Assembly: GCA_043802925.1 (NCBI GenBank)
Contig: JAZDKP010000002.1
Location: forward strand, 1-27,653
Direction of reading: 5' to 3'
Origin: JAZDKP01 sp043802925
GTDB lineage: Bacteria > Fibrobacterota > OXYB2-FULL-49-7 > JAEUSG01
Length of the DNA: 27,653 bases
A program made the translations under genes and the position numbers. Under the pieces are notes generated by a model. It did no database searches. It saw nothing but the letters and a program-made list of their open reading frames with translations, and was not told the DNA's origin. This document shows positions 24,804-27,653 of this stretch, in pieces. How positions within the stretch are numbered: position 1 is the stretch's first letter; the number at the start of each line of letters is the position of its first letter.

Positions 24804-27389
24804 TTATTTGACCCGCACCATCATTTTCGTTGCCGCATAGTCCCCCGCTTTCAATCGTACATAGTAAATTCCGGCCGCCTGCTGGACGGGTTTCCAATCC
24901 ACCCGGTGGATGCCCGCCGGCCTTGTTCCTTCCGCGAAACGTTTGACAAGCCGTCCGGTCCGGTCATAAATGCTGAGCGCCACCTGCGCGGAATGGACGA
25001 GTTCATACTCGATGGCGGTGGAAGCCGTAAACGGGTTGGGCCGGCTCCGGAGATTTGCTGAAAGCGCGGGCATGGAGAGCTCTGTTTTTGTTGACCCGGC
25101 TGCGCTGATTTTAAGGGTCACTTCCCGGCTGGCCGTATCGGTGTTTGCATCCGTCACCCGGACCCGGAAGGTAGAGATACCCGCCGCTGTCGGGGTTCCG
25201 CTGATGATGCCGCTGTTCGACATAACAAGACCCGTGGGCAGGTTCCCGGAAACCACGGCCAGGGTATAAGGAGTGGTTCCGCAAGCGGCCTGCACGCTGG
25301 CCGTATAGGCAACGTCAACCGTACCGGCCGGAAGCATGGCGGTGGCCATGAGAAGGTCGTTGTCCGCCGGAATCTTGGCGAATTTTACATAGGTCGCCCG
25401 CGAGCTGCTTCCTCCGTACTGATCCCAGAAGACGGCCGCGTAGGTGGGCGGGCAGAAGACGGGCGCTGCCAGACGGTTAATCGTGTCGGTCTCGGTGCCT
25501 ACGGTCACCGCGGCCTCCCATACCCCGTCTTTCCATTTCCGGTATTTCACGGTATTATTGCCTGTGACATAAAAGCAGAACACGACATTTCCGCTTGAGG
25601 TGAGAATGGATTCCGTCACCTGGCCGCTTTCCAGCACATCGGTCTGCCAGCTCCCGCCGCTCGTCAGGTTCGTCACCACTAAATCCGTGGCCGAAGCAAT
25701 GGTGGTATTGCTGTATTTTCCGCCCTTGCACAGGAAAAGATGGTCGTTTTCAATGGCCGTGCCCGTGACTTCGCTGTAGCCGGAGGTGTTGAAAGAACCC
25801 CAGGAAGGAATGGCTTGGTCGCTTCCCCAGCTTACGCCGTTGTGCACTTTCCATTTATCGCCGGCATAGGAAAAATTGGCCACGCCGTTGGCATAAGGTA
25901 GAAAAACGCTGCCCAGAATGATTTCGCCGGGATAAACAAGCACGCTGTCCGGTACGGGATCGACGCCCGGCTGATAAAAGGGCCGCGGATTCTGCGTGCT
26001 GCCCGATAATGTGGAATTCTTGCAGGGGACCCATGCAAGGCCATCGTCATCCGAATATTTCCCAAGGTCGCCGCCCCATCCATCACAAACATTGGCCCAT
26101 AAACGACCATTCGGCAGCATCGTTGCCGCAGACCATGGCGGACATTTTAACACCTGTCCCATAATCGCGAAACGGTCTTCCACCCAGCCGTCGCCGTTAA
26201 AGGCCAGCCGCCGGAAAAACACGTCAACCGGCGAATGATAGGAACCGCAGTTCTGAACACCGGTAAAATAGACGTCGCCGTATAAATAATCGGCCGAAGC
26301 CAGTGACCGCCAGTACCAGTGGGTAAAAAGCGTGGGCCGCGTTTCGCCCCGGGTGATGCCGCCCCAGGTTTGTCCGCCGTCAAAACTGCCATACGCGGTG
26401 ATTCCGCCGCCTTCGCAGGTGTTTGCGTCGGGACTTTTAACGACACTGGCCAATCCCGAAGTCTTGAAAAGAACGAACAGGCGATCATTGTCATACGCTA
26501 CCACGCCGCGGCGGAGATGCTGATAATAAGTCGCGCCGCTTCCGCCGAAATGGCCGGTGGCGCAGGCATAGGCGCCGCCCACGTTGACAACCGTCGAGGG
26601 CCCAACCGCTGATGAAACGGGCGCCAGGTTCCGTACCAGCTTGCTTCCGTCACGCACGATGTTCGTGCCCTTCACCACGCGCCGGCCAAACGCTTTTGCT
26701 GCTCCCTCCATTTCCACAAGCGGATAGGCGGGATCTCCGCTTTCCACCAGGCGGATGTTTTCAATCCGTATTTGTGTGTCACCCAGGTATCCGTCATAAC
26801 GCAGGATAAATCCCGTGATGCGCGTGAGATCCAGTTCCCCGATATCGGCCAGGGCTTTCAGGGGAAAGTTGATTGTCTGCCATTGACCGGCTGTCATATG
26901 GAACCTGGCTACGGGCGTATAAAGCCCGGTATATTGCGCGTTGATTCTTGGACCGCTGGCATCCTTTACCAATATACCGAGCACCACATCGGATACCGTA
27001 CTTTGGACATCGGCGCGCAAATAGTGATAGGCCGACCAGTCGCGCTGGTTGTAGCGGTTGGACTGCAAATCGTCCCGTAGACTGGTGTAACGTTGATGGT
27101 ACCACTCGAGAATATTGTGGTAATCATTGAGCGGAGGCTGCGCGGTCAGGCCGGAATAATTGCCGTCCTCGTAACTTTTAATCCATGGTTTTCCAACCGG
27201 ATAGGGAGTCATTGCATTAATAGTTATCGGATACCCTGCGCTGATATTTTCGGCGCCATTGGTCGCCCAATAGGTGGAACATTGCTCGGCGGTATAGAGC
27301 ACCTGCACGTTCTGTTCCGCTCCGATAGCTGCCGTCCATATCGCAAAGAGTGCGATTGAGGCGAAAATCGCTTTAAAGTGTTTCATCAT
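24804..27389 (-). CDS. Secreted jelly-roll/BNR propeller/Ig protein with sorting module (861 aa, copy 1, first gene of the operon)
   Basis: This is the closest paralogue of 14833-17421, at both protein and DNA level. Seen: a signal peptide (AIFASIALFAIWTAAIGA) and a jelly-roll-like domain about 25-215 (YHYLRADVQSTVSDVVLGIL, INFPLKALADIGELDLTRI, IRIENIRLVESG). The propeller of about 220-680 has SFDGGQTW near 333, QNCGSYHSPVDVFFRRL, LPNGRLWANVCDGWGG, SDDDGLAW near 446, KYRKWKDGVWEAAV and CPPTYAAVFWDQYG. A He_PIG Ig domain at about 688-760 and the sorting module at about 780-861 follow. The frame runs open to a TTG at 27458, but that extension lies in AT-rich promoter-like DNA. AAAGGGA at 27395-27401 lies five bases before the ATG at 27389, which opens the signal peptide, so I start there; the ATG at 27386 is equally possible. 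It is first in the operon and next to the dyad-rich control region. Confidence 0.88.
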   Translation of the reverse strand: MMKHFKAIFASIALFAIWTAAIGAEQNVQVLYTAEQCSTYWATNGAENISAGYPITINAMTPYPVGKPWIKSYEDGNYSGLTAQPPLNDYHNILEWYHQRYTSLRDDLQSNRYNQRDWSAYHYLRADVQSTVSDVVLGILVKDASGPRINAQYTGLYTPVARFHMTAGQWQTINFPLKALADIGELDLTRITGFILRYDGYLGDTQIRIENIRLVESGDPAYPLVEMEGAAKAFGRRVVKGTNIVRDGSKLVRNLAPVSSAVGPSTVVNVGGAYACATGHFGGSGATYYQHLRRGVVAYDNDRLFVLFKTSGLASVVKSPDANTCEGGGITAYGSFDGGQTWGGITRGETRPTLFTHWYWRSLASADYLYGDVYFTGVQNCGSYHSPVDVFFRRLAFNGDGWVEDRFAIMGQVLKCPPWSAATMLPNGRLWANVCDGWGGDLGKYSDDDGLAWVPCKNSTLSGSTQNPRPFYQPGVDPVPDSVLVYPGEIILGSVFLPYANGVANFSYAGDKWKVHNGVSWGSDQAIPSWGSFNTSGYSEVTGTAIENDHLFLCKGGKYSNTTIASATDLVVTNLTSGGSWQTDVLESGQVTESILTSSGNVVFCFYVTGNNTVKYRKWKDGVWEAAVTVGTETDTINRLAAPVFCPPTYAAVFWDQYGGSSSRATYVKFAKIPADNDLLMATAMLPAGTVDVAYTASVQAACGTTPYTLAVVSGNLPTGLVMSNSGIISGTPTAAGISTFRVRVTDANTDTASREVTLKISAAGSTKTELSMPALSANLRSRPNPFTASTAIEYELVHSAQVALSIYDRTGRLVKRFAEGTRPAGIHRVDWKPVQQAAGIYYVRLKAGDYAATKMMVRVK
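24816..25069. repeat. Direct repeat copy B (3' end of the 861-aa gene)
   Basis: This is the partner of 14845-15098, collinear and in the same orientation. It reflects duplication of the propeller/Ig gene. Confidence 0.7.
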
Positions 27390-27394
27390 TTCCA

Positions 27395-27401
27395 TCCCTT
27401 T
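27395..27401 (-). promoter_or_regulatory. Ribosome binding site deciding the start of the first operon gene
   Basis: AAAGGGA on the minus strand lies five bases before the ATG at 27389 and eight before the ATG at 27386. It supports starting at the signal peptide rather than at the upstream TTG (27458). Confidence 0.55.
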
Positions 27402-27497
27402 GTTTAACCAACACCCAATTAATAATATATATAATAAAGAGCAAAAAGTAAAAAACAAGTTATTTGATTTTCAGAATATAAATGCAAATCATATACC

Positions 27498-27539
27498 AAT
27501 ATCACATCATATTATTATTCAATAGTATGATGTGATATT
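27498..27539. promoter_or_regulatory. Perfect 14-bp inverted repeat upstream of the operon
   Basis: AATATCACATCATA (27498-27511) and TATGATGTGATATT (27526-27539) are exact reverse complements separated by 14 bases. Centre-to-centre distance of the arms is 28 bp, so a protein dimer or two dimers could bind on nearly the same DNA face. In RNA it would form a long hairpin in the leader if transcription starts upstream. An operator or a leader structure are the main readings. Confidence 0.55.
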
Positions 27540-27556
27540 TAAAAAAATATGGGCTT

Positions 27557-27562
27557 ATTATA
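27557..27562 (-). promoter_or_regulatory. Candidate -10 box TATAAT of the seven-gene block
   Basis: On the minus strand a consensus TATAAT directly follows the AAACGTTT palindrome. The surrounding TTATAATAA is identical to that at the plus-strand candidate promoter (4435-4443). No good -35 is visible. A weaker alternative, TTGTTT at 27453-27458 with a TA-rich -10 near 27430, lies closer to the gene. Confidence 0.3.
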
Positions 27563-27574
27563 AACGTTTAAACG
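27561..27574. promoter_or_regulatory. Overlapping palindromes with LacI-type AAACGTTT core
   Basis: TAAACGTTTA (27561-27570) and CGTTTAAACG (27565-27574) are both perfect palindromes and share six bases. A central CG flanked by A and T runs (AAACGTTT) is typical of LacI-family operators. The regulator encoded in this window has a GntR-type DNA-binding domain, so a LacI-type protein encoded elsewhere would be the expected partner. Confidence 0.4.
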
Positions 27575-27588
27575 GAGTCATTTATAGC

Positions 27589-27614
27589 CATATGACGTCA
27601 TATGACATCAGATG
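27589..27614. promoter_or_regulatory. Perfect 16-bp palindrome with an overlapping imperfect copy
   Basis: CATATGACGTCATATG (27589-27604) is a perfect palindrome. An imperfect copy, CATATGACATCAGATG (27599-27614), starts exactly ten bases later, which is about one helical turn. This tandem arrangement is typical of cooperative regulator binding. Confidence 0.5.
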
Positions 27615-27653
27615 CACATTGTTGAGACGGAAATTCGCTATTTTTTTATACTC

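Larger units (their letters stand above)
27390..27653. other. AT-rich upstream control region of the seven-gene block
   Basis: This 264-bp end of the window has no supportable gene. It contains a perfect 14-bp inverted repeat (27498-27539), overlapping palindromes with an AAACGTTT core (27561-27574) and a perfect 16-bp palindrome (27589-27604), all within about 110 bp. Alternating AT runs near 27418-27440 precede the start codon. The sequence stops before the next upstream gene. Confidence 0.7.

Noticed and set aside
4558..27389. Calling the propeller genes exo-alpha-sialidases
   Set aside because: Asp boxes are present, but the arginine triad and other sialidase residues were not identified. 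Many unrelated propellers carry Asp boxes.
27390..27458. N-terminal extension of the first operon gene from a TTG at 27458
   Set aside because: It runs through promoter-like AT-rich DNA, has no ribosome binding site, and would put a second hydrophobic stretch before the true signal peptide. The paralogues lack it.

Overview
The window looks like part of a bacterial chromosome from the FCB lineage. Fibrobacterota-like bacteria are my best guess, but I cannot fix the phylum from sequence alone. Two things support this. All ten large proteins have a signal peptide, and all end in the same ~80-residue FlgD/Ig-like module (PNPFN ... LxIYDxxGRLV ... W ... SGIYFIRL ... basic C-terminus) typical of type IX secretion (T9SS) or Por-type sorting. 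Coding DNA is moderately GC-rich, while the two regulatory gaps are strongly AT-rich. There are no RNA genes, insertion sequences, CRISPR arrays, transporters or cytoplasmic metabolic enzymes. The only predicted cytoplasmic protein is one transcription regulator.

Layout. On the minus strand, 4194 to 8 holds a GntR/LacI-type regulator followed by a secreted rhamnogalacturonan-exolyase-like (PL26/YetA-type) enzyme. An AT-rich 363-bp divergent promoter (4195-4557) separates this from two plus-strand genes (4558-6657 and 6667-9690). Both encode secreted proteins with an N-terminal carbohydrate-binding-like jelly roll, an Asp-box (BNR) beta-propeller and the sorting module. They converge, with an 8-bp gap, on a seven-gene minus-strand block (27389 down to 9699). 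In transcription order that block is jelly-roll/propeller/Ig (861 aa), short propeller (552 aa), jelly-roll/propeller/TSP3/PKD-like (964 aa), two more jelly-roll/propeller/Ig proteins (862 aa each), a beta-helix/FN3/PQQ-propeller fusion (1167 aa) and a beta-helix protein (531 aa). Gaps are 10-84 bp, which suggests one operon. Upstream of it (27390-27653) lies an AT-rich region with an unusual cluster of perfect dyads.

How it may work (inference). The locus reads as a regulated island of extracellular or cell-surface proteins for recognising and breaking down a complex polysaccharide. The lyase homology points to a pectin (rhamnogalacturonan I)-type substrate. The regulator would sense a breakdown product. 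The lyase, beta-helix proteins and propeller proteins would act outside the cell after type IX export. The most distinctive content is the family of seven paralogous propeller proteins, six with the same jelly-roll front end. I do not recognise these as a characterised enzyme family, and their activity is open.
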